A stretch of 64,000 bases of DNA from Buxus sempervirens (taxonomy: Eukaryota; Streptophyta; Magnoliopsida; Buxales; Buxaceae): contig OX387192.1 in the NCBI GenBank assembly GCA_947561395.2, forward strand, positions 37,841,520 through 37,905,519, in the 5' to 3' direction. The position numbers and the translations under genes were made by a program. Of the stretch, positions 1-20,005 are shown in pieces. A model generated the notes under the pieces. The model was not told the origin of the DNA. It saw only the letters and a list, made by a program, of their open reading frames with translations, and did no database searches. Positions within the stretch are counted from its first letter, which is position 1. Every line of letters starts with the position of its first letter.

Positions 1-40
1 TGATAAAATAATGCAGACACAAGGGTTACGTGATAGCCCT

Positions 41-264
41 GCATCGTCTAGTGTGGCAAATGGATTTTTGAATGGGATGAATCAATACAACAGCTTCATA
101 TGAATGACCATAGGATTTTACTGTAGAACATTTCAGGTGATTGTGATTGATTGTTTCTTCTATTCTGTTAATAGATTGTTTCAGAAACCTGTAAACAGAA
201 ATAAATCTGCATTGTATAGTGTGGCAAATGGATTTTTGAACTGGATGGATCAATACAACAGCTT
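41..264. repeat. Two direct copies of a 56 bp segment in an importin-alpha intron
   Basis: Positions 41-96 and 209-264 are about 90% alike and share the core TAGTGTGGCAAATGGATTTT, at a spacing of 168 bp. They lie in the intron upstream of the last importin-alpha exon. This looks like a local duplication. I see no terminal inverted repeats and no coding content. Confidence 0.75.
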
Positions 265-413
265 ACTAAGTCACTGACTGTAGCAGTATTCTTTCATCTA
301 TAGAATGTCTGATGATTTAATAATTGGTGCAGAAGGTAGTCACTATGATGTGGTAAATAAGACACTACGTTGTCTTGGCAATTAATACGTGCAAGTTATA
401 TCCATCTGTGCAG

Positions 414-792
414 ATATTTGGTGAGCCAAGGTTGCATTAAACCACTTTGTGATCTTCTAGTCTGCCCAGACCCAAGGATTGTGACTGTGTGCCTTGAGGG
501 CCTTGAGAACATTCTAAAGGTTGGTGAGGCTGACAAAGAGGCAGGAAAGAATGGTGGGGTCAATGTCTATGCTCAGATGCTCGACGAATGTGAGGGGTTG
601 GATAAGATTGAAAATCTACAGAGCCATGACAACAATGAGATTTATGAGAAGGCTGTGAAGATATTGGAGAGATACTGGGTGGAGGATGAGGATGAAGAGA
701 ATCTCCAAGACAGTGCAGAGGGCACTCATCAGGGTTTTGATTTTGGAACTAGCCAGCCAACTCTTCCTTCTGGTGGCTTCAAATTTGGCTGA
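414..792 (+). CDS. IMPA4: Importin subunit alpha, last exon only (gene continues left of the window)
   Basis: C-terminal 126 codons of an importin alpha, the adaptor that binds nuclear localisation signals and couples cargo to importin beta. The exon opens after an AG acceptor at 412-413 with one base left over from the previous codon, then reads YLVSQGCIKPLCDLLVCPD, the last armadillo repeats. It continues through LEGLENILKVGEADK, an ENLQSHDNNEIYEKAVKIL helix, an acidic stretch (WVEDEDEE) and a glycine-rich tail ending GGFKFG. The C-terminal helix and acidic patch belong to the region that CAS/CSE1 binds during recycling in this family. An in-frame TTG at 370 lies in the intron and is not the start. 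The isoform name is an inference: the gene sits next to an STR6 gene, as I recall IMPA4 does in Arabidopsis (At1g09270/At1g09280), and the GGFKFG ending fits. Family assignment is very secure; isoform is moderate. Confidence 0.93.
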
Positions 793-1760
793 ACCCCGCT
801 ACCTGGAATGGATCTAAATGCCATCTGTTTCAATGTCAATCCGGTTAACTAAATCTTTGGGTTTGGTTTTATTTTCCATTTGACAGGGTCAGGGTTTTTT
901 GTCCGGCTCGTGGGTTATATCATCCAGAAGTGTAAGCCACTTAAGTTGTGGTTTTCATTTCCATATGCAGTTTTTCTTTCCTTTTTGCACGGAAAAAGTT
1001 GACTTCTCGCTGTGCCTGCAGAAGTTTCCACTGGATTTTCATATAAAAATTTTGATTTACACGGAGCCTTTACTGATTAGAGATGGTTAGTCCTGCGGGT
1101 GATTCCACTTTGGGATATACACAGACTTGTCAATGCCCTCAACCTAGTCTATTAGTAAATGCGGCAACGGGCTAGGTCTGGCTGAATTAATCTCTGTTTC
1201 AATAGGTTCGTAGACAGTTCAAACCCCCAACTGATTGAGATGGCCAACCAAACCTAACCCTTCTGGATATAGAACCTCAACAGGAACCAGAACCAAATAC
1301 CAGATGTGCCGTCAAGTGGCTTGACTAAATTCTCACACAATTCATCGGCTTTGACAGTCATGTATGACTTAATACTAATTCTATCCTTGTCATTGTTGGG
1401 TCTGCAAATTTCACACCCACTTCAGCATTCTGGGTTAGGTAAGGTCACTTTCGGAAACCTGGGTCACATAATAATCACTATCATGCTATTGCTATATCTC
1501 AAACTCCACATACGCTCTCAATAGAGGCAGCTGCTTGAACTGTTCCAAACGCACCCAACAATGAAGTCCCTATTCTTACAAAATAATTCTGTCCTTCCTA
1601 AACTGAATTTGACCAGTTGAAATACCAGTATTGGCTTGATTTACATCAGCACAAAGTACTGGGGATGTTTGATTGTTTATAATTTAATGCTCACTTGAAA
1701 GCTTCTTATGCTTGAGTAGAGATTCACAAGCTCGTAAAAAAATAAAGTGCAAACCACATG
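793..1760. other. Convergent intergenic region with the 3' UTRs of importin alpha and STR6
   Basis: The gap between two convergent genes presumably holds both 3' UTRs and polyadenylation sites; an AATAAA-like AAATAAAG lies near 1740 on the plus strand. The short reading frames at 899-1090 and 1306-1524 have no recognisable family and look like chance openings. No repeat or RNA gene seen. Confidence 0.6.
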
Positions 1761-10606
<8,846 letters not shown>

Positions 10607-10627
10607 TTGCGAATTACCGCCAATTCA

Positions 10628-10636
10628 AAACCCTAG
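10628..10636 (-). promoter_or_regulatory. Telo-box (AAACCCTAG) upstream of STR6
   Basis: AAACCCTAG on the plus strand lies 22 bp upstream of the STR6 start codon. Telo-boxes are common in leaders and promoters of plant housekeeping and translation genes. Confidence 0.45.
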
Positions 10637-10754
10637 AAGATGCTTCAGCGCTCGTACTTGCTTTTTACGGCCTGGGATGGCCTACCTGGTGGGCCACGTT
10701 TAACGGAAAGAACCCTACTTATCGGAACGAAATTGTCGGTTTACTGCTGTTTTA

Positions 10755-10783
10755 GTGGGATGCTTCCACGTGGAGCATCCCAC
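10755..10783. promoter_or_regulatory. 29 bp near-perfect palindrome centred on a G-box (CACGTG)
   Basis: Arms GTGGGATGC and GCATCCCAC flank TTCCACGTGGA, itself palindromic around CACGTG. G-boxes bind bZIP and bHLH factors in plants. The position roughly a third of the way from STR6 to RFC3 makes it a candidate shared element. Confidence 0.6.
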
Positions 10784-11064
10784 GGTCGATATTTTTTATT
10801 TTTTGTAAATGCTTTACATGGGCCCACTTAGAAAAACGCGACCGTAGGATGCCTCACGGTCGAACACATTGGAAAGACAGAAACGCCAACCGTGGGATCC
10901 GCGCGTCAGGGTCTTTTAACGTGTGAATAGATTGAGCCGATGGTCGAACCAGCAAGAATGACCCAGTCTCTTTTCTGGTTCTCAGACTGGTCTGGTTATG
11001 AAGGCACTGCTTAAAGGCATCACAATATCCATGTAATCTCAATGACCTTTCCTTGTAGAGTTTC

Positions 11065-14000
11065 ATGGGTGTACTCATGCAAGCCTCCTCTGCAATCTAT
11101 TTTCCTTCAAAGAGCTCCAAATGGATTCGTAATGTGTGGGCTTGTCAGAATCAGATTTCTTGCTCGTATTTTTCGAATGGAACCTCTTCTCCGTATCCAT
11201 TTCCTTCTCGGGAGCTATGTCTCAACGATAGGAGAAGAAAATCAGTGGTTGCAGAAGCAAAGAAGAAGAAGAAGGAGTTTGATTCTCATAGTTTCGCGCC
11301 AAAGCCAGATGAAATTACGGGTCCCTTCCCTGAAGCCGTGCTTCTTAAACAGGTGATTTGGGAAAACCCCCGTTCCATGTTTGTTGTTCTACCTGTAATT
11401 TTGAGCCATGGCAGTTCAGTTTGATTTGAATTTATTCGTTTGTGGGTCTTGGTTGGTATTCAGGATGTGGAAATTTTCATGTACTTCAGATAATTCTTAT
11501 TTAGATAAACGGCTAAAACATATTTCTTCTTCAGCTGCTGCGCGAAAAATTATCGTCTTAATCATTTTTTCCTGAAAGATTTGTCTTATTGTTTTTGTTT
11601 TAATTCTGTTCTTCGAAGTAGAAGTAACTCCACCAAATTTTGTTTGGTATTGCTATGTCTTTCGTGATTGCCCATCTCAAATACAGTCTAGGAGGGTTTA
11701 TCACGTTGGCATACTGAATAAAACTTTATCTAAATTCTTATGTGCTTTTTTTCTTTTTGGGACTGGGTTAGTAACATACAAAGACTACAAAGTCATGCCA
11801 AGAGAAGGTTAAGCTTCGTGATACATGTCAACGGTGATGGATAGGTGTAGTAGGAGATGGAAGAAATAGTGGGGAGTAGCCTATGGGCGTGCTAGAATTA
11901 GGTAGAAGATAATAAGGTATCTAAGTTAAGTTCAATAAGAGCAAAGATTTGAGAGTCTTAGTAAAGGATGAGGAGATTAAAGAACAATATTTTCTGAAAA
12001 TGAAGAGAGATAAAAGCTTTGTGGGATCAGAGTTACTAAAAGTAAAGGAGCATTCCCTAAGATGAAAGTAAGAAATGATATTGGATTAGATGGTGTTACA
12101 ATTGAATTGTGAAAATTCACGGGAGAGATTGATGTGTTCCAATTGACCAAATTATATGAAAGAATTTTGAGAATTAGGAAAATGCGAAATGCATGGAGGA
12201 TGAACATTTTAGCATATGTACAGAAGAACAAAGCTTATGTCTAAGATTTTACTATTTCTCATGGGATTAATCTTATCTTGAAACAAGAAATTGTGTGAAA
12301 GATTGTTTGAGAAGAATAAGCATGTATGTACAAGGGTGAAGGTAAAGTTTTTTTTGTTGCTTGGATAAATAACATTAATATATTATATGTAAAATAGAAG
12401 CATGTATGTACAAGGGTGATGGTTGGGGGCCCTATATAAACAAAGTATATAAAGAGACAAGCCAAAAACAAGAGAAATTTAATCCCATCAAGAAACAATT
12501 AAGTCACCAACAGTGCTCTACCATCATCTGCAAAATCTGAAATCAAAATACCCTTGAAATCAGGTATGCTGGAAGCTCGCTGGTATAGAAATGAAATTAA
12601 TCTCTTCAAAATCATATCGCCCTACTTTATTTGCTATTTCATTTTCCGTAAATTTCCTGCGCAATCGTGGGTGGGAACTATATCGAAGCAATGACCATTG
12701 TTCCTCCTTGAACCCCAATAAGAAAGATTATTTTTGCTCTTCTTCTTGTATTTTTGCATGCAGAATTAGATTTATCTACTATAATGCTAAATCTTTACGA
12801 TTCAATCTATTTGTGAATTTGAAGAATTTGAGCTAGGTTTTTAAACTGTTTTGATTTAAATCCATTTTGATTCTTGGATGGACTGCTATTTTGGATTTCA
12901 GAAGAAGGCTCAGGAAGATGGTAGGCTTCTACCTGAATTTGCAGATGCTGAAGAAGGTCAGTGATTAGAACTAGAAATTTGTTTTGTAATTTGCTTCCTT
13001 CTTGGAGAAGGCATTTTAACCATAAAAGATGTTACTGATAACTGAACTGGTTCCTGATTTGCAGAGAAACTTTTTGACTTTTTGAGTCTTCAATTGGAAA
13101 GTGATCTGAAGGTGGAAAGAACTAGAAGTAAGCATGTTTCATTTTCATTACCTTTGAGCGGTTGGTTGAAAATTGAACTTGAGGGATATGAAACAGTGTC
13201 TTTAGCTACTCATAAGAAATTTCTTTTAATTCATATGGTTGGCTCTCAACTTATCATTTAGCAGCTAGATCATGTGGTTGTGAATCCATTTGGTTGCCAA
13301 TCATCTTAACAAAATTTAAGTAGACACATTATTAGATTAGAACTTATTCCCTTGACTGCACAAATATAGAGGCATTTTAAGGTATCAGATGATGTGGAAT
13401 CAACTCCTAGTAAAAATGAGTTTAATATTTGCATTACCACTGATAATAAATTAGTAGTGTAGTGTGACTAATTCATCAATTGTTTCCTTTCTTTGTGCAG
13501 TGCGCCACTATGAAGTTGTCTATTTAATTCATGAAGATCATGTGGAAGAAGTTGGAAGTGTAAAATCTAAAATTGAAGGTGTGACTTCTGTGCCATCTGT
13601 TTTCTTTAGAAGTTAAGAAGAGTAACATAGAATCTAAAAAGAGTTAAGAAGGTTGGCAGTCTGAGAACTCAACTTCCAAACTCATGAAAATTTGACATAA
13701 ATTAATTAGGATCTCAAATTCTGCTACTCATATAAATACATCTAACCTATTTGATGAAAATAGAAATTTGGTGCATGTCAAAACCGATGTACAATCTGTC
13801 TGCCGTTCTGTGCTCATATAGCATTTCCTATTGATTAACATTATGACATAATTTCATATTGAATGCCACTTTTAGATGGCTCTAGCATTTTCCCTTCCCC
13901 CCACCCACCCCCAACCCTTCCCTCCCTCCGTCCCTCCCCTCATCCTCCTCTCCTCCTGGATTGGGTTGCTCAAGTTTTTTATGTAACAATTATGAAACAT

Positions 14001-14498
14001 GTTGCAGAATTTTTCAGGGAGAAAAAAGGCAAGATATGGAGGCTGAATGATTGGGGTCTTCGAAGACTGGCTTACAAGATAAAGAAAGCAAAAAATGCTT
14101 ATTATGTCTTGATGAACTTTGAGCTGCAAGCTAAATGGATCAATGATTTTAAGAGCATGTTGGACAAGGATGAAAGAGTAATTAGGCATCTTGTGATAAA
14201 GAGAGAGGAAGCAATAACAGAGGATTGCCCTCCCCCACCTGAGTTCCAAACCTTGCATGCAGGAATGGACAATGACGGAGACCATATAGATTTTGGCGAT
14301 GCATCTGATAATGAAGATGGCATGGAGGATTGGGATGATGAGGGTGAGCTAAACTTGGTTGGCTATAATGATGATGTTGAAGATGACATTATTCTTGTTG
14401 ACGATGACAATGATGACTGGAATGATACAAACAGTAGACCAACTAATGGGAGTGAAGGAAGAAAAAGAGCTTTGAGGGCTGAGAAAGTAGGCAGGTAG
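11065..14498 (+). CDS. RFC3: Plastid ribosomal protein S6-family protein, RFC3-like
   Basis: Five exons: 11065-11352, 12902-12956, 13065-13127, 13501-13578, 14008-14498; the total is divisible by three and gives 324 aa. The first 70 or so residues are rich in Ser and basic residues with few acidic ones, and look like a plastid transit peptide. Residues 136 to about 225 form a bS6 domain: MRHYEVVYLIHEDHVEEVG, then GKIWRLNDWGLRRLAYKIKK and YYVLMNFELQAKWINDF, ending VIRHLVIK. A long, very acidic tail of about 100 residues follows, unlike bacterial S6. Arabidopsis RFC3 (about 314 aa) is a plastid S6-like protein needed for plastid rRNA handling, with effects on fatty-acid composition; orthology here is inferred from length, domain order and the nearby TAS3 gene. 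The stop at 14496-14498 overlaps a splice donor (CAG|GTAGGA at 14494), so an alternative terminal exon is possible. Confidence 0.88.
11880..12317 (+). mobile_element. Decayed RTE-type LINE reverse-transcriptase fragment in RFC3 intron 1
   Basis: Conceptual plus-strand translation gives VKDEEIKEQYF, NDIGLDGVTIEL, LTKLYERILRIRKMRNAWR and a YVQKNK block. These line up with the plant RTE-type order (GPDGIPIEVWK, LTKLFNRIL, MPDEWRKS, PIYKNKGD). Stops and shifts are present, so it is a relic in the same orientation as RFC3. Only an internal palm-region piece is recognisable and the ends are not clear. Confidence 0.65.
12318..12419. repeat. 22 bp direct repeat with 80 bp period
   Basis: The 22-mer containing GCATGTATGTACAAGGGTGA occurs at 12318-12339 and 12398-12419, with an AT-rich insert between, directly at the end of the LINE relic. 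It may be a long target-site duplication or a small tandem duplication. Confidence 0.6.
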
Positions 14499-16308
14499 GA
14501 ATTTTTTTCTTCCTCTTTATTTCTTTCTTCTTGCATTCTCTGTGGCAAAAGCATGGTGCTCTAGCCTTTGTTTTTATATATATTTGAGTCAAATGAACGT
14601 CATGATAACACTGTGTTATAGAGTTTCTGTGGTCATTAGAAGCTTCATCCAGTGAAAGCAAAGAGGAGAATAGAAATGCCCCAAAAAATCACTTATTTGG
14701 AGTTGAATCCCCCACGTTCATTTTACCCGGTATGCAAAAATTCCTCTTCTGACAACCTTTAAAAAGGTGTTATGGATGTCTGTATGAATGTTGAAAATTT
14801 TTGAACAGGACTCTGAGGTCCTTCAGAGCCGGAGGCTCAAAATGTACATGATTTTCTTCTTTTTGGACATCTTTTCAATATATTGCCTCTCGTTTCTTGT
14901 ATGATCAAGAAAAGTGAAGATTTGGGCATTTCTTTTCCCAAAACACATGGCATGAGACTAGTGTGGATAGAAGAATCATCCAGGGTCCAGAAGGCTTCAC
15001 GTGGACACACAAGAATAGAGTAACCGAGACCCCTTCATATTGTGAAGATCTCCATTATGCGCATAAGACAAACCAATTGCATTGCAATGGAGTGTTTTGG
15101 CTGGTATAATCTACTAAGAAGCCGCTAATCATTGAATGAAGAAAGGTATCTGAAACTGGAAATAAAAGGAGAGTGATATAATGATCGTTAAGATCCCATG
15201 TGCGGTCAAGTAGAATTACCATGTTACTTGTAGCATCCTCCTGAGATCAATAAGCTTGCTAGGCTCTGGGTATGCTTTAATCTGTTTTCTAAATATGATT
15301 GTAGTAAAAAGATTTTCCAGTGGATCTGTCCATGCGGGCTCAAATTATATTACAAACATATGGGTTAAGAGGCTTCAAATGTTCCCATCTTCGATGTGTC
15401 AAAATCAACCTAAAGTTACACAAGGCATTGACCCTCGTTTTGCACCTTGAAAATTTAGTCATGCATGTCTCGAGACAACTCCACGCTAAATCTCCAGGAT
15501 TTGAAATTTGTTGTTGACGTGGGGTTAATGGTCTGGAATACAAAAATACTATTTGAAACAGGAGCCATGTCTTTCCATCCAAAGTTTAACTTTCCTTCAA
15601 TGCTGCTTCCTCCTTTCAAATATCCACCCTATGCATAGCATATGATTGAAAATTATGGATTAGATTATGAAATAAGGTAGATTGCCCATTTAGATTTCTT
15701 CAAATATCATGCCTTCAAAATTCCTGTCACTTAATATGAATTCACCAAGCCAAACCAATTCACTTATTCTCAGTTGAAAAATCCAAATCATGACTTATGC
15801 CACTGCTTTATGCTTGTTAGAAGTTTAAATATTGAAATAGAACTTACATTTGGTGACTTGACAGAAACCTACAACCTCTTCTTGGACAAAAATACAGTGA
15901 TGAGATTAATGTTTATGCAAAGTCATAACTGCTCTCAAACATTTATACTTAAGTAGCATATATTATAGAACTCTATAATACCAAGCATATTTGAATTGCA
16001 CACTTTCTGCTTCATTTCTCATGAAAAGCTGTAGTTATGAAGAAGCAGAGGAGAAATAAAACGGTTGAAAGAGTTGTTCTAATCACTATTGTAATCCAAA
16101 GACAGATTAAACCTAAAACAAGCACATTTACAAACAAATCTTCCTCATTATTGTCTCAGTTCAGAATGACTACATTGTACATAAGAAGTATGTGTCAAAT
16201 ATGCTCAGTGGTGTTGTTGAGGAGCCAAAACATCCAAAAGATCTCCTTCAATTTACAGGGCACAAAACAATACATTCACATTCCCTCTCTTAACAAAAAA
16301 AAGAAAAG
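14499..16308. other. Intergenic region downstream of RFC3
   Basis: AT-rich non-coding sequence between RFC3 (+) and the Agenet gene (-). The first few hundred bases are probably RFC3 3' UTR. Short openings near 15256-15580, 15774-15956 and 16037-16330 have no recognisable domain and no splice structure. No RNA gene or structured repeat found. Confidence 0.55.
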
Positions 16309-16587
16309 AAAGAAAAACGACCTTGATTAACAGCAATTGGTAATTAATCTCAGGCAGAAGAATGCACCTCATACACAGTTATCTTGCAGCAGTCATAGCA
16401 AACTTGTTACGCTTCATTCAATAATCACAACTTCAACGCCTGACAAAGAAAAACAACCTTGATTAACAGCAATTGGTAATTAATCTCAGGTAGAAGAATG
16501 CACCTCATACACAGTTATCTTGCAGCAGTCATAGCAAACTTTGTTACGCTTCATTCAATAATCACAACTTCAACGCCTGACAAAGAT
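16309..16587 (-). repeat. Tandem duplication (136 bp period) at the 3' end of the Agenet gene
   Basis: Two near-identical units run from about 16309 and 16445; for example CCTTGATTAACAGCAATTGG begins at 16321 and again at 16457. Only a few bases differ. Read on the minus strand, each copy contains TTTGTCAG followed by GCGTTGAAGTTGTGA, which is a possible splice acceptor plus a four-codon coding tail (ALKL, stop) that is in phase with a donor at 17056/17055 of the Agenet gene. Confidence 0.85.
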
Positions 16588-17043
16588 GCCCAGTTAGCTA
16601 TTGCTAGAAATACATAGTAAATGCACAGTAAAATTTAGAATAAAAATGGGTTTCCTAATTTTTTATAATTTATTTTCAGAACAAATAAGAGAAGAGAGGA
16701 GGTGAATTTAATGCTATAATACATCATAAAGTTTTGCACTTCCTCAACCATTTATCAGCCATATGGAACACACAAGTGTGGAACACTTATTATCACCTCT
16801 TTTTACTGGATTTTTCATAGCCCAGATGACAAAAATTCCAACTGGATGATACTACTCACATAAAATAAATTTTAAACCTTTTTCTTAATAATCAATGGGT
16901 AGCTGACATCTCTCAGTCGGCCTTTTACAAGTGCCACTGCTGGGGTAATTTTTGGATATTCAGGCATTTATAAAAGTAACAAAAGGAAGGAGAAGCCTCT
17001 GTGCTGCACTATAAAATCAAATCCATGAGAAGAAAAACTGAAA

Positions 17044-19965
17044 TTAAGCATAGCACACCTGAGAAGCCCTGACCCATTTGCCGTCAATCCAATCTTGATG
17101 AATTCTTAACTGAGAATGTCCAAACTCTAACTCCTCTTTGCTGTTCCTGAAATAGACTATGTATGTTGAGGCGCTAAGAACTTTGGAAATTACACCCACC
17201 CACCAACCATCATTGTACAGAGCATCAACTTCTTCAAGCAGATGGAAACTATCAACATGAATTTCAGGAGGAGAAGGCCTGATGTGCTGTGAATCTGCTT
17301 CTTCTCTCAGAAGCTTTGTCCCATCTTCTGTTTCCAAGGTCTGGTACTCCACCAAGAATTTGTCGTTTGCTATTGCTTCGATAATGATTGCAGTGAACCA
17401 AGCACCCTGGAAACCTTCTTCATCACTACTCACCTCTACCAGAGTCCCATTGCTAAACCTCACCTCTGATGTTTGCTTTATCTTCAATGTCCTTTTGTTA
17501 GACTTCAATTCTGCCATAGATGACTCACTCTGAGATTCAAGCTGGCCGGTATTGAGCATGCACATAAACCAGGATAATGAATGAGAGATATTATCAAAAT
17601 CATCTGAGATAAAGACATTATCTAGGAATCGCATTTATGGTTTGGAATTCTAATGAAATTTTGAACTTCTGGGAAGAACTAACTGGAAACTTTCAATTAT
17701 TAGTAAGAATAAATGGAAATCCTGAATTTGATCAACTTCTAATCTTGCTCAAACATTCAGTACATTCATAAAACTTTTATAATATTTCAGAGAAATATCA
17801 GAAATTCAAATCCTCAAAATACACAAAAAATAGAAGTGCAAAATGTCTTTAATATTCATTTAGATCCCATAGTACAAATTTTGAAAACCTTGCTGTGATT
17901 GGGCAAATTAATCTCCAGAAAATCAAGACTTTGCATGAAGTAGAAACTGAATAAAGGCATGTTAAACATGCCTTAATGTGCTTATTTCACATGATTTTGC
18001 GGATGCCCCCAGTTCTATCAGCTTCTGAGGGTTTATCTGTTCTATACTGGGAAATACAATGTCCCACCAAGTATGGTGCAATGCATTTGCATAAACAAAC
18101 ATTTCTTACTGCCATGGTAAAAACCTTGGGCTGCTCGCACAAAAATGTGGGTTCGAACCTCAGCATGCCAATTTACACATAAAAACGAAACAATAGGTTT
18201 GTTGTCAGTACACTCCTCGTATGACCTGCTTCATAGGATGTACATCAGGTTATAGTCCTTTTATTTGTATAAGCACATATATCAAAATCATCTTAGTTTT
18301 TCTTTAATGAAATTGTATATTCATTTAAGATGCAATAAACACCACAAAGAGAGGGCAGTATGCCATAAAAGAAGATGATAGAACATCGAAACCACCAACC
18401 AATGACATCAGCAGTGCAGCAAATACCATAGAGGCCAAAACAAGGACATGATAGGTTACCAATCATGACAAGAATACAATGCCAAAGTTAAGGAACCTAA
18501 GTCCAGAACTTAATGACTTCGCTCATTTCCATGTTTCATGCCCTTGGTGAGAGAATCTAGAAGAAAAATATCTGAAGTTATCCCTTAGTGAAGGTCTATT
18601 AGAAGAGTTAGCAAGATGTAGTGGAGCTGTGGAAATCGTTATCCAATAATTCCTCTGCAGTGGAATGCCCCAAGATTCTTTGAAAGACTGGCAAAACTTT
18701 GGTTCACATTAACTTGGTTAACATACATGATGAACTTAACTGGTTTCAAATCATGCCTTAGAAAAGACCAGGAATTAAAGTCCTGCACACTGTTTCTTAC
18801 ATCCAGTGTCTTTCTTTGAAGAGGAACATAACTACTCAATCATCCAACATTTTCTCTATATAACAAAAAATTTCTCACTGTTTATATCTGTTGGAAATTA
18901 GAGCATCTTTTTTCATCCCAAATCCTCTACTTTTCTCCATTAATTTCTATGTGCAGCATATGTATGGCTATCGCTGTACTAAAATACTTGTGGTAGTATG
19001 GGCTATCAGACATGGTATGGAAGGCTATCAATCCAAATCACTCAGCCTGTGACTTCCTTTTATTATGGGTGGCACACGAAACTGCACATAGACAATTGGA
19101 AAAAATGACTCAGTTGGGCTAGGTTTGAAAACAATGGTTTTACTCTCTAACCTTCTTTCCAGAATCTTTCAAATAGAGTAGTATGGTTTTTGGTCATTGA
19201 TATCCCATCACAACCATAAAATTGAATTTACCTCCCTTTTATTGGGATGTAACTGTTTCTCAGTGATTTTTTTTGGTTCAATGTTATTGGATAGTTGTCT
19301 AATTGGGTTCGATAGTTAAATGAATTGTGCTCATTATTTTCAAGTGAATTTTATTAAAAGGAATATAAAAATATATATATGACAGCACAATGGTAAATAA
19401 ATAAATCTATAAGTCACCACAGAGCAAGCGAGCGAGTGAGCGACTAAAGAGATAAATTTCATGATTTGACAAAAAAGAAATTAAAAAGAGATAAAGAGAG
19501 GTGAAGGCAATCAAGAAAAATAACTTCAGATATATACTCCTGCACCTGTTCTTCTAGTGGGGGAACCCAAGTCCCGTCCATCCACTCGCGATGAAGGCGC
19601 AGTTCGGATTGACTGAATTCAATTTGCTCCTTCGAAACTCTGAAGAACACCGAATATCTGGAATTTTCAAGAACCTCGGTGAGCACTCCTTCCCACCACC
19701 CATCATTGTGAAATGCGTCGACCTCTTCACTGAGTTTGAAGGTCCGGTTGATCTCTCGAGGCGGCCTGGGCCTAATATGGATCGCATCGATTGTCTCTCT
19801 CAATGGTTTTGAGCTACTTTCGTCCGCCACTAAGCTACTGTATTCGATGATTATCTTGTTCTTCTTCGACACCGGTCGGACGACTGTCGCTTCGTACCAC
19901 GCGCCCCTGAAGCCCTCATCCTCAGTGCTAACTTCAACATCGGCTCCTTTGCTGAAATGCGCCAT
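17044..19965 (-). CDS. Agenet (Tudor-like) domain protein, DUF724-related
   Basis: Two exons: 19965-19546 and 17541-17044, 305 aa. Exon 1 carries one Agenet pair (FSKGADVEVSTEDEGFRGAW, then FKLSEEVDAFHNDGWWEGVL and LRLHREWMDGTWV). Exon 2 carries a second, diverged pair (FSNGTLVEVSSDEEGFQGAW, LLEEVDALYNDGWWVGVI, LRIHQDWIDGKWV). Agenet domains belong to the Tudor/Royal superfamily; plant members bind modified histones or RNA-binding partners, and DUF724 proteins are implicated in nuclear, chromatin or transport roles. No DUF724 C-terminal domain is present, so this is a short form. ATG at 19965 is preferred over an upstream in-frame TTG. The acceptor for exon 2 could also lie 12 bases downstream at CTCAG|AGT without changing frame. 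CAG|GTGTGC just before the stop may be a real donor to a tiny terminal exon in the duplicated 3' flank (16309-16587). The single intron (2.0 kb) holds nothing recognisable. Confidence 0.85.
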
Positions 19966-19996
19966 TGTTCCTACTGCCCCAGACAAGATATTCGCA

Positions 19997-20005
19997 AAAC
20001 CCTAA
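19997..20005 (-). promoter_or_regulatory. Telo-box (AAACCCTAA) upstream of the Agenet gene
   Basis: AAACCCTAA on the plus strand lies about 31 bp upstream of the start codon, the same arrangement as at STR6. Confidence 0.4.

Larger units (their letters stand above)
10607..11064. promoter_or_regulatory. Bidirectional promoter region between STR6 (-) and RFC3 (+)
   Basis: About 458 bp separate the two divergent start codons. The interval is more GC-rich than the introns. It carries a telo-box next to STR6, a G-box palindrome near the middle, and several CCGTGGGATSC / CACGGTCG-like motifs in both orientations at 10776-10790, 10840-10862 and 10889-10900. The compact spacing implies shared regulation of the two genes; no transcription start can be read from sequence. 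Confidence 0.65.

Noticed and set aside
13863-14007. Upstream extension of the last RFC3 exon as an independent ATG-started gene (MPLLDGSSIFPS...)
   Set aside because: This Pro/Ser-rich part is intron. The S6 homology begins right after the GCAG acceptor at 14007, and exon 4 joins it in phase.
18120-18180. tRNA-like B-box (GGGTTCGAACC) as a tRNA gene
   Set aside because: No matching acceptor stem or A-box upstream at the right distance; at best a tRNA-derived repeat scrap.
19966-19986. TTG-initiated extension of the Agenet protein
   Set aside because: Plant nuclear genes start at ATG; the ATG at 19965 leaves the complete first Agenet domain.
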